A DNA stretch of 40,166 nt from Yinghuangia seranimata. GTDB lineage: Bacteria; Actinomycetota; Actinomycetes; Streptomycetales; Streptomycetaceae. How positions within the stretch are numbered: position 1 is the stretch's first letter; each line of letters begins with the position of its first letter. Shown piece after piece: positions 22,790-29,886 of this stretch. The notes beneath the pieces were generated by a model that saw only the letters and a program-made list of their open reading frames with translations, searched no databases and had not been told where the DNA came from. The stretch is taken from positions 1-40,166 of the forward strand of contig NZ_JASAOI010000092.1 in assembly GCF_029953285.1 (NCBI RefSeq), given 5' to 3'. Position numbers and translations under genes: made by a program.

Positions 22790-24270
22790 AGCTGCACCCA
22801 CGTGGTCTTCAGGTCCGTGTACTTGTCCAGCGCGTGCAGCGACTTGTCGCGGCCGTGGCCGGACTGCTTCATGCCGCCGAACGGGACGTTCAGGCCGCCC
22901 TCCTCGTAGCAGTTCACCCACACCGTCCCGGCCCTGACGGCGCGTGAGACCCGGTGCGCGGTGGACAGGTTCGCGGTCCAGACGGCGGCGGCCAGGCCGT
23001 ACTCGGTGGCGTTCGCGAGGCGCACGGCCTCGTCCTCGGTGTCGAACGTCAGGACGCTGAGCACCGGCCCGAAGATCTCGTCGCGGGCGAGCGCCATGTC
23101 CGGGGTGACCTGGTCGAAGACGGTGGGTTCGAGGTACGTCCCCGGCCGGTCGAGCCGCCCGCCGCCGCAGCGCAGCCGGGCGCCCTCCGCGCGGGCGGTC
23201 TCGATGTGGCCCTGGACCCGCTTGAGGTGTGCCTCGGTGACGAGCGCGCCCATCTCGGTGGCGGGGTCGAGGGGGTCGCCGACGCGCAGGGTACGGCCGC
23301 GTTCGACGACGGCGTCGACGACCTCGTCGGCTATGGACCGGTGGACGAGCAGCCGCGACGGCGCGGTGCACATCTCGCCCTGGTTGAAGAAGATCCCCCA
23401 GGCGGCGGAGGCCGCGGCCGCGGCGAGATCCGGGGCGTCAGGGAAGACGATGTTCGGTGACTTGCCGCCGAGTTCGAGCCAGACCCGCTTGAGGTTGGAG
23501 TCGGCGGCGTAGCGCAGGAAATGCCGGCCGACGGCCGTCGAGCCGGTGAACGCGAGGACGTCGACGCCGGGGTGCAGACCGAGCGCGCGGCCGGCCTCCG
23601 GCCCGTCGCCCGCGACGACGTTGAACACGCCCGGGGGCAGCCCGGCTTCGACCGACAGGCGGCCGAGGAGGAGCGCGGAGAGCGGGGACTGCTCGGCCGG
23701 CTTGAGAACGGCGGTGCAGCCTGCGGCCAACGCCGGGGCGATCTTCCACGCGGCCATGGTGAGCGGGAAGTTCCACGGCACGACGGCCGCGACGACGCCG
23801 ACGGGCTCCCGCGTGACGAGGGCGAGCGCGTCGGCCGCGGTCTGCGGCAGCTCGTCGACGAGCTTGTCGGCGGCCTCGCCGTACCAGCGGAACGTGTTGG
23901 CGACGGCCCGGAGTTCGATGCCGTAGGCCTCGGTGACGGGCTTGCCCATCTCCAGACTGACGGCCAGCGCCAGCTCGGTCCGGTGCTCCTCGACGAGCTC
24001 CGCGAACCGGACGAGCGCCCGCCCGCGCTCGGTAGGCGTGAGCCGAGGCCAAGGCCCCTCGTCGAACGCCCGCCGCGCGGCGGCCACGGCGAGATCGACC
24101 TCGCCCTGCCCGCCACACGCGACCTCGGCCAGCGCCCGCCCGTCACGCGGCGAGACGACGGTGAACGTACGCCCACCCCCGGCGTGCGGCCCGCCGTCGA
24201 TGTGATGCTCCGTCACAGGCCGAAAGGCGCCCGCAAGCGACTGCCAGTCGGCGTGGGTGAGGTCGGTCAT
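22786..24270 (-). CDS. PuuC-like aldehyde dehydrogenase
   Basis: A 494-residue NAD(P)-dependent aldehyde dehydrogenase with N167 (VVPWNFP), catalytic base E266 (LELGGKSP) and nucleophile C301 (FFNQGEMCTAPSR). The C-terminus (SGHGRDKSLHALDKYTDLKTTWVQL region) closely resembles E. coli PuuC, the gamma-glutamyl-gamma-aminobutyraldehyde dehydrogenase. ATG 24270 follows GGGAG. It precedes and overlaps the PuuD-like gene in one operon, downstream of palindrome copy E. It likely oxidises the aldehyde formed from the glutamylated amine or a related arylacetaldehyde; substrate inferred. Confidence 0.9.
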   Translation of the reverse strand: MTDLTHADWQSLAGAFRPVTEHHIDGGPHAGGGRTFTVVSPRDGRALAEVACGGQGEVDLAVAAARRAFDEGPWPRLTPTERGRALVRFAELVEEHRTELALAVSLEMGKPVTEAYGIELRAVANTFRWYGEAADKLVDELPQTAADALALVTREPVGVVAAVVPWNFPLTMAAWKIAPALAAGCTAVLKPAEQSPLSALLLGRLSVEAGLPPGVFNVVAGDGPEAGRALGLHPGVDVLAFTGSTAVGRHFLRYAADSNLKRVWLELGGKSPNIVFPDAPDLAAAAASAAWGIFFNQGEMCTAPSRLLVHRSIADEVVDAVVERGRTLRVGDPLDPATEMGALVTEAHLKRVQGHIETARAEGARLRCGGGRLDRPGTYLEPTVFDQVTPDMALARDEIFGPVLSVLTFDTEDEAVRLANATEYGLAAAVWTANLSTAHRVSRAVRAGTVWVNCYEEGGLNVPFGGMKQSGHGRDKSLHALDKYTDLKTTWVQL

Positions 24271-24319
24271 GGGGGGCTCCCGCTCTCGGCCCGACGAGGT
24301 CACGACCGCCCCGCCAGTT

Positions 24320-24337
24320 GTTTGAGGTCAAACGATA
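24320..24337. promoter_or_regulatory. Shared regulon palindrome, copy E, with overlapping -10 box
   Basis: GTTTGAGGTCAAAC (24320-24333), extended by GATA. It lies 50 nt upstream of the PuuC-like ATG. On the minus strand TATCGT (24337-24332) is a plausible -10 box that runs into the palindrome, exactly as at copy C. No clear -35 box. Confidence 0.75.
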
Positions 24338-24449
24338 GCGAGGACCGGCCGAACGGGGGAGAGGGGTAGCGCCAAGACTGGATCGGGAAAGCGGACGCGA
24401 GGCCGGGCCGGGGTGCGCGCGATGAGCGTGGCAGGCGCGCAAAGCCCCA

Positions 24450-24666
24450 CCGCCACGCCGCCACGCCGCCGCACCGCCACGCCGCCACGCCGCCACGCCG
24501 CCGCGCCGCCACGCCGCCACGCCGCCACGCCGCCGCACCGCCACGCCGCCGCACCGCCACGCCGCCGCACCGCCGCACCGCCACGCCGCACCGCCACGCC
24601 ACCCCCGCCTCCCCGTCTCCCCGCCATGCGCCTGCCCCGCCATGCGCCTGCCCCGCCATGCGTCCG
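24450..24666. repeat. Low-complexity repeats between divergent operons
   Basis: The gene-free interval 24271-24825 holds two repeat types. From about 24450 to 24601 an imperfect 9-bp unit (CGCCGCCAC, with CGCACCGC variants) recurs about 16 times. From 24619 to 24666 a 16-bp unit (CCCCGCCATGCGCCTG) occurs three times, the last with two changes. Minus-strand frames through it give only Trp/Arg/Gly repeats, so I do not call a gene. Regulon palindromes E and F flank it on either side. Confidence 0.8.
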
Positions 24667-24764
24667 CCCTGCCACGCGTCCGCGCTACCCGTCGCGTCGC
24701 GTTCCGTCGTCGGGTCGGGTGGGGGGTCGTTGGGGCTGGTCTGGGGGTCCGGGGCGTCAGGGGG

Positions 24765-24794
24765 TTGACCGTGTCCCGGCTGCGTCAGTAATTT
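24765..24794 (+). promoter_or_regulatory. Candidate promoter of the meta-cleavage operon
   Basis: TTGACC (24765-24770), an 18-nt spacer and TAATTT (24789-24794). The palindrome at 24795 follows directly, over the expected start site. Confidence 0.6.
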
Positions 24795-24811
24795 GTTTGG
24801 GGTCAAACGAT
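24795..24811. promoter_or_regulatory. Shared regulon palindrome, copy F
   Basis: GTTTGGGGTCAAAC plus GAT. The 14-bp core is identical to copy A. It lies between the -10 box and the Shine-Dalgarno GGAGGG (24814-24819), 17 nt before the HpaE-like ATG. Confidence 0.8.
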
Positions 24812-24825
24812 ATGGAGGGTTCCCC

Positions 24826-26286
24826 ATGACCGAGGCCACCGTCGCCGGCGTTGCCGTCGATACCCGGCACTGGATCGGCGGCGTGCGGGTCGGGTCCGCG
24901 GAGACCTTTGCCGACGTCTCGCCCGTTGACGGCGCCGTCATCGCGCAGGTCGCGCGAGGTGGGGTCGTCGAGGCGCGGGCGGCTGTCGCCGCCGCGCGGG
25001 AGGCGTTTCCCGGGTGGGCCGCGACGCCGCCCGTCGAGCGGGCTCGGCTGCTGCATGCGATCGCTGACGGCGTCGACAAGCGGCTCGCCGAGCTGGCGGT
25101 CGTCGAGACGACCGACAACGGCGCGTTGCTGCGCTCGCACCTGCGCGGTGTCATGCCGCGCGTCGCCCACAACCTGCGGTTCTTCGCCGACTGGCTTGTC
25201 GAGAACCTCGCCCACGACGACTTCGACACCCGCGGCCACACCAACCGCGTCAGCTGGGACCCGGCCGGTCCGAGCGTGCTCATCACGCCGTGGAACGCCC
25301 CGCTCATGCTGGCCACCTGGAAGATCGCCCCCGCGCTCGCGGCCGGCAACACGGTCGTCCTGAAGCCTGCCGAGTGGACCCCCCTCACCGCCTCGCTGTT
25401 CGCCGACATCACCGCCGAAGCGGGCCTGCCCCCGGGCGTGTTCAACGTCGTGCAGGGGTTCGGCGAGGAGGTCGGCGCGGCGCTCGTCGACGACCCTGAC
25501 GTGCGGCGCATCAGCTTCACCGGGTCGGTGCCCACCGCCCGTGCGATCGGCGCGGCCGCGGGGCGTCACCTCACTCCCACCAGCTTCGAACTCGGCGGCA
25601 AGTCGCCCCTGTTGGTCTTCGCCGACGCCGACCTCGAGCTGGCCGCCGACCTCGCCGTCGAGCAGTATGACAACGCCGGCCAGGTCTGCCTCGCCGCGAC
25701 ACGGATCCTCGTCGAGGAGTCGGTCGCCGAGGAGTTCACCGCCAAGCTGCTCGACCGCGCCACGCGTCTTGTGCAGGGCGACCCGCGCGACGAGGCCACC
25801 GGCGTCGGCCCCAACATCCACGCCGACCACGTCGCGCGCGTCGACGGCTTCGTGCGGCGCGCCGTCGACGCCGGTGCCCGCGTGCTGCTCGGCGGCGGCC
25901 CGAACACCGACCTGGGCGGCCTCTACTACCGTCCGACGCTGCTCACCGACGTCGCGCAGGACTCCGAGATCGTGCAGGAGGAGGTCTTCGGCCCCGTCCT
26001 CACCCTCCAGACCTTCCGCGACGAGGACCACGCGGTCGCGCTGGCGAACGACACCCGGTTCGGCCTCGCCGCGACCCTCGCCACCGGCGACCGCGAGCGC
26101 GCCGACCGCGTCACCGCCCGGCTCGTCGCCGGCACGGTGTGGGTGAACTGCTTCTTCGTGCGCGACCTGCAGGCGCCGTTCGGCGGCTCGCGCCAGTCGG
26201 GCGTCGGGCGCGAAGGCGGCACCTGGAGCTTCGACTTCTACTGCGACGTCAAGAACACCGTGACCGCACCGAACGGATGGCGATGA
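24826..26286 (+). CDS. hpaE: HpaE-like 5-carboxymethyl-2-hydroxymuconate semialdehyde dehydrogenase
   Basis: A 486-residue aldehyde dehydrogenase with N157 (ITPWNAP), E255 (FELGGKSP) and C288 (NAGQVCLAATRI). The C-terminal GGTWSFDFYCDVKNT segment is characteristic of HpaE and 2-hydroxymuconate-semialdehyde dehydrogenases. In the homoprotocatechuate pathway it oxidises the ring-cleavage aldehyde to the dicarboxylic acid. ATG 24826 follows GGAGGG. Its last codons overlap the dioxygenase start (ATGA at 26283), so the two are translationally coupled. The neighbouring HpaD-like gene supports this assignment over a generic ALDH. Confidence 0.82.
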   Translation: MTEATVAGVAVDTRHWIGGVRVGSAETFADVSPVDGAVIAQVARGGVVEARAAVAAAREAFPGWAATPPVERARLLHAIADGVDKRLAELAVVETTDNGALLRSHLRGVMPRVAHNLRFFADWLVENLAHDDFDTRGHTNRVSWDPAGPSVLITPWNAPLMLATWKIAPALAAGNTVVLKPAEWTPLTASLFADITAEAGLPPGVFNVVQGFGEEVGAALVDDPDVRRISFTGSVPTARAIGAAAGRHLTPTSFELGGKSPLLVFADADLELAADLAVEQYDNAGQVCLAATRILVEESVAEEFTAKLLDRATRLVQGDPRDEATGVGPNIHADHVARVDGFVRRAVDAGARVLLGGGPNTDLGGLYYRPTLLTDVAQDSEIVQEEVFGPVLTLQTFRDEDHAVALANDTRFGLAATLATGDRERADRVTARLVAGTVWVNCFFVRDLQAPFGGSRQSGVGREGGTWSFDFYCDVKNTVTAPNGWR

Positions 26287-27179
26287 GGATGGGCGAAGTC
26301 GTCGGCGCCGGGCTGCTGGCCCACGCCCCCACCATCATGCTCCCGCAGGAGATCCGCTACGAGCTCAACGAGGGCAGTGAGATCACCCTCGTGACCGGCC
26401 TGCACGGCCTCCACGAGGACGTGTTCGCCAACGAGACCCTCGACTACGACACGGTCGTCGTCTTCGACTCGCACTGGGCGACCACCGTCGAGTACGTGGT
26501 CGCCTCGCACGAGCGACGCTCCGGCCTCTACACGTCCGAGGAACTGCCGCGCGGCATGCGGCAGATCCCGTACGACATCCCCGGCGACCCGGAACTCGCC
26601 GAGGCCACCGCCTCGTTCGCGGGCAAGCACGGCACCTGGATCACCCCGATCGACGACCCGTGCCTGCCGATCCACTACGCGACCGTCAACCTGTGGCACT
26701 ACCTCGGCGTACCCGGCAAGCGCTGGATGAGCATCGGCTGCTGCCAGACCGCCGACGTCGAGGACAACCTGCGGCTGGGCCGGGCGCTTGCCGACGCCAT
26801 TGCGGCCGTCGACCGCAAGGTGCTGCTCGTCGCGTCCGGCGCGCTGTCGCACACGTTCTGGAGCCTGCGCGAACTGCGCGACCACGAGGCGTCCGACCCG
26901 GTGCACGTCCGCACGCCGGAGGCCCGCGCCGCCGACGAGGAGCGGCTCGCGTGGATGGCGGAGGGCGACCACGCGCGGATCCTCCGCACCATGCCGGAGT
27001 TCCTCACCCAGAAGCCCGAAGCCCGGTTCGGGCACTACCTGATGATGCTCGGCGCGCTCGGCGCGGAGCGCTGCACGGCGCCGGGGCGGATGTACGGCGC
27101 GTACGAAAACGCCACCGGCACCGGCCAGGCGCACATGTGGTTCGACCGGCCCGCCGCCGGCTGGACGAAAGGGAACTGA
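26283..27179 (+). CDS. hpaD: Class III extradiol dioxygenase, HpaD-like (3,4-dihydroxyphenylacetate 2,3-dioxygenase)
   Basis: A 298-residue LigB-superfamily protein. Candidate iron ligands are the His residues in LLAHAPT (near residue 15) and VVFDSHWA (near 60). The segment YTSEELPRGMRQIPYDIPGDPELA closely resembles the same region of bacterial HpaD, as do VASGALSHTFW and the C-terminal SGTGQAHMWF-like end. It opens the catechol ring of homoprotocatechuate or a related catechol. The ATG at 26283 overlaps the upstream stop; ATG 26289 is an alternative. Cytoplasmic, Fe(II)-dependent by family knowledge. Confidence 0.82.
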   Translation: MRMGEVVGAGLLAHAPTIMLPQEIRYELNEGSEITLVTGLHGLHEDVFANETLDYDTVVVFDSHWATTVEYVVASHERRSGLYTSEELPRGMRQIPYDIPGDPELAEATASFAGKHGTWITPIDDPCLPIHYATVNLWHYLGVPGKRWMSIGCCQTADVEDNLRLGRALADAIAAVDRKVLLVASGALSHTFWSLRELRDHEASDPVHVRTPEARAADEERLAWMAEGDHARILRTMPEFLTQKPEARFGHYLMMLGALGAERCTAPGRMYGAYENATGTGQAHMWFDRPAAGWTKGN

Positions 27180-27182
27180 TCC

Positions 27183-28052
27183 ATGACCACCAGCAGCTCC
27201 GGCACCACCGAGTACCGGCGGATCCTCCTCGACGGCGCCGTCGTCGAGGTCGTCCGGGACGCGGACGAACTGGTCGCCGCCGACGGGCGCCGCGTCAAGG
27301 CCGCCGACGCGCAGCACCTGCCTCCGGTCGTGCCCGGCAAGATCGTCGCGGTGCACCTGAACCACCGCAGCCGCGTGGACGAGTTCCAGACGAAGCTGCC
27401 GCCCGCGCCGACCTACTTCCACAAGCCGACCTCGTCGCTCAACGCGCACGGCGGCGCGGTCGTCCGCCCCGAGGGCTGCAAGTACCTCAACTACGAGGGC
27501 GAGATCGCCATCGTCATCGGCCGCACCTGCCGCAACGTCTCCCCGGACGAGGCCGGCGCCTACATCCGCGGCTACACCCTCGCCAACGACTACGGCCTGC
27601 ACGACTTCCGCGACACCGACGCCGGTTCGATGCTGCGCGTCAAGGGCTCGGACACGCTGTGCCCGCTGGGCCCGGGGCTCGTCGAGGGCTGGGACTTCCG
27701 CGGCAAGCGGCTGCGCACGTACGTCAACGGCCGTGTGGTGCAGGACGGTTCGACGGACGAGATGGAGTGGGACATGCACTACCTCGTCGCCGACATCGCC
27801 CGCACCATCACCCTCTACCCGGGCGACGTCCTGCTGTCCGGCACGCCCGCCGGGTCACGGCCCGTGCAGCCCGGCGACGTCGTCGAGGTCGAGGCCGAGG
27901 GGCTCGGACGGCTGACGAACCACATCGTCACCGGCCCGACGCCGATCCGCGACGACTGCGGCGCGCAGCCGACCGAGTCGGAGGAGGTCCGCTCCACGGC
28001 CCTCGGCGGCGACTGGGAGCTGCGCGGCGTCCGGCCCCCGCGCCGCGACTGA
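27183..28052 (+). CDS. FAH-family hydrolase/isomerase, HpaG-like
   Basis: A 289-residue fumarylacetoacetate-hydrolase-fold protein. The metal-site acidic residues are in LNYEGEIAIVIGR and LANDYGLHDFRD. The later VADIARTITLYPGDVLLSGTPAG segment is the family hallmark. In meta pathways such enzymes decarboxylate or isomerise the dicarboxylic intermediate, as HpaG does. The last 30 residues after the core are a charged extension. ATG 27183 follows AAAGGG, 3 nt after the dioxygenase stop, so it is in the same operon. Other FAH activities (hydratase, acylpyruvase) cannot be excluded. Confidence 0.83.
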   Translation: MTTSSSGTTEYRRILLDGAVVEVVRDADELVAADGRRVKAADAQHLPPVVPGKIVAVHLNHRSRVDEFQTKLPPAPTYFHKPTSSLNAHGGAVVRPEGCKYLNYEGEIAIVIGRTCRNVSPDEAGAYIRGYTLANDYGLHDFRDTDAGSMLRVKGSDTLCPLGPGLVEGWDFRGKRLRTYVNGRVVQDGSTDEMEWDMHYLVADIARTITLYPGDVLLSGTPAGSRPVQPGDVVEVEAEGLGRLTNHIVTGPTPIRDDCGAQPTESEEVRSTALGGDWELRGVRPPRRD

Positions 28053-28063
28053 CCGACGGCGCC

Positions 28064-28091
28064 GCGGACATCGCGGACCCGCGATGTCCGC
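28064..28091. terminator. Hairpin between the FAH gene and the ferredoxin gene
   Basis: A perfect 12-bp stem (28064-28075 with 28080-28091) with the loop GACC. No T-run. It could end or attenuate the meta-cleavage transcript before the redox genes. The following 100 nt are rich in CAGC/AAGCAGCCAG short repeats and contain no gene. Confidence 0.6.
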
Positions 28092-28193
28092 CCCGCCGCC
28101 CCGCGGTTCCGCACTGACAGCGCAGCGCGGCACAACGCAGCACAGCAAGGCGAAGCAGCCAGAAGCAGCCAGAAGCAGGGAAAGGAGCCGGTG

Positions 28194-28382
28194 GTGAGGA
28201 TCATCGTCGACATGGACCGCTGCCAGGACCACGGGCAGTGCGTCTTCGCGGCCCCCGAAGTGTTCCAGATCAACCCGGCCGGACGGCTCGAGTACACCGC
28301 CGAGCCCGACGACGAGCTGCGCGAGGCGGTCGAAGAGGCCGCTGACGTATGCCCGTTGCAGGCCATCACCATCGAGGACTGA
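28194..28382 (+). CDS. P450-type ferredoxin with a CxxHxxC cluster motif
   Basis: A 62-residue acidic ferredoxin: MRIIVDMDRCQDHGQC near the start, and DVCPLQAI near the end. The cluster motif is C-x2-H-x2-C...CP, where His replaces the second Cys of a 4Fe-4S site. Such ferredoxins accompany many actinobacterial P450s and usually carry a 3Fe-4S cluster. Two GTG codons are possible; 28194 gives 6-nt spacing from AAAGGAG. The reductase gene follows after 4 nt. Its likely partner is the P450 at 10749-12032, the only P450 in the window. Confidence 0.88.
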   Translation: MRIIVDMDRCQDHGQCVFAAPEVFQINPAGRLEYTAEPDDELREAVEEAADVCPLQAITIED

Positions 28383-28386
28383 CGCC

Positions 28387-29637
28387 GTGATCATCGGGGT
28401 CGACGGCGCCCGGGACCGCCCTGGCGTCGTCGTCGCCGGGGCCGCCATGGGCGGGCTGCGCGCCGCCGAGCAACTGCGCGCGGCCGGCTGGACCGGGCCG
28501 GTCACGGTCGTCGGCGACGAACGGCACATGCCGTACAACCGGCCGCCGCTGTCCAAGGAGGTCTTGGCCGGCGAAGTGTCGCACGCCGCCGTCGCGTTCC
28601 GGACCCGCGCGTCCGTCGCCGACGTGACGTGGCGGCTCGGCACGGCGGTCGCGGCCGCCGACCTGACCGAGCGCCGTGTCACGCTGGCCGACGGGAGCAC
28701 GCTGCCGTACGCGGGCCTGGTCGTCGCGACCGGCATCCGCCCTCGCCGGCTCAACTGCCCCGGCCCGCGCGGCGGACGCCACGTCGTCCGGACGTTGGAC
28801 GACGCCCAGGCACTGCGCGGCGAACTGCGCGCGGGCCGCCGCCTCGTGGTGATCGGCGCCGGGTTCATCGGCTGCGAGGTCGCCGCCACGGCGCGCGGCC
28901 TCGGGATGGAAGTCACCATCGTGGCACCGGAGTCCGAGCCGATGCTGCGTCCGTTGGGGGAGCGGCTCGGGGCCGCTCTGCGACGTCGCCACGAGGCACG
29001 CGGCGTAACGTTCCGGCTCGGCCGCACGATCGACCGGTTCCTCGGAGGAGCCGACGGGGCTGGAAACGGACACGGCGACGACGACCGGGCTACCGGCGTC
29101 GTCCTCGACGACGCGAGCACCGTCCCCGCGGACGTCGTCGTCGAGGCCGTCGGTTCCGTCCCCAACACCGAGTGGCTCGCCGGCAACGGCCTCGACCTGA
29201 GCGACGGGGTGGTGTGCGACGCGCTGCTGCGGGTCGAGGGCCGCCCGGACGTTGTCGCGGTCGGTGACATAGCGCGCTTCCCGAACCCCCGCTACGACGC
29301 GGTCGCGCGCCGCGTCGAGCACTGGAGCGTCCCGACCGACTCGGCGAAGCGCGCGGCCCGCACCCTCGCCGCGCAGCTCACCGGCGGCGCGGTCGACGAG
29401 ACGCCGTTCGCGCCGCTGCCGACCTTCTGGTCGGACCAGTACGCCGAACGCCTCCAGTCGTTCGGCGCCCCCGGCCTCGGTGCGGCCGACATCCGGCTGC
29501 TGGAGGGGGAGTTGGACGCCGACTGCGTGGTGGGCTACCACCACGCGGACGGCCGCCTGGTCGGCATCGTCGCGCTGGGAGGAGGTGCGGCGGTGGCGGC
29601 GGCCCGCTACCGAGGGGCGCTCGCGGCACACGCGTAG
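28387..29637 (+). CDS. FAD-dependent NAD(P)H:ferredoxin reductase
   Basis: A 416-residue reductase of the putidaredoxin-reductase/rubredoxin-reductase type. The N-terminal FAD Rossmann motif is slightly unusual (VVVAGAAMGGLRAAEQLR). MPYNRPPLSKEVLAG is a family signature, the second Rossmann motif LVVIGAGFIGCEVA binds NAD(P)H, and VVAVGDIARFPNP is the second FAD contact. The start is GTG 28387. It forms an operon with the ferredoxin and would feed electrons to the P450. A strong terminator follows. Confidence 0.88.
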   Translation: MIIGVDGARDRPGVVVAGAAMGGLRAAEQLRAAGWTGPVTVVGDERHMPYNRPPLSKEVLAGEVSHAAVAFRTRASVADVTWRLGTAVAAADLTERRVTLADGSTLPYAGLVVATGIRPRRLNCPGPRGGRHVVRTLDDAQALRGELRAGRRLVVIGAGFIGCEVAATARGLGMEVTIVAPESEPMLRPLGERLGAALRRRHEARGVTFRLGRTIDRFLGGADGAGNGHGDDDRATGVVLDDASTVPADVVVEAVGSVPNTEWLAGNGLDLSDGVVCDALLRVEGRPDVVAVGDIARFPNPRYDAVARRVEHWSVPTDSAKRAARTLAAQLTGGAVDETPFAPLPTFWSDQYAERLQSFGAPGLGAADIRLLEGELDADCVVGYHHADGRLVGIVALGGGAAVAAARYRGALAAHA

Positions 29638-29664
29638 CAGCCCCGAACGACGGCCGGGCCGGCG

Positions 29665-29711
29665 GACCCGGACCGGCGCGCCACGATCGCGGTGGCGCGT
29701 CGGCCCGGGTC
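29665..29711 (+). terminator. Terminator after the ferredoxin reductase gene
   Basis: A 20-bp stem with one mismatch and one G-U pair (29665-29684 with 29692-29711) and a 7-nt loop. It ends the catabolic region. The remaining 170 nt before the MFS start hold no gene. Confidence 0.8.
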
Positions 29712-29886
29712 CTTCGCATGCCCGGAATCAGATGTTCTGCCACCATCAGCCGCGCTTGCCATGTCTTGTGCACGCAATGCCAAGGCGGTCTGCGCTGAGC
29801 GTCAAGACGCGCCCGCCCCGGGTCCGGATGCTGGGGCTCCTCCTCCCGAACCCCTGCCGACCCTCACGACCTTTGGGATGCCACGC

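Noticed and set aside
24450-24666. CRISPR array
   Set aside because: The repeats are contiguous low-complexity units with no spacers, and no cas genes are present.
24143-25535. Minus-strand Trp/Arg/Gly-repeat frames across the repeat region
   Set aside because: They are translations of the 9-bp DNA repeat with no ribosome site or recognisable domain.
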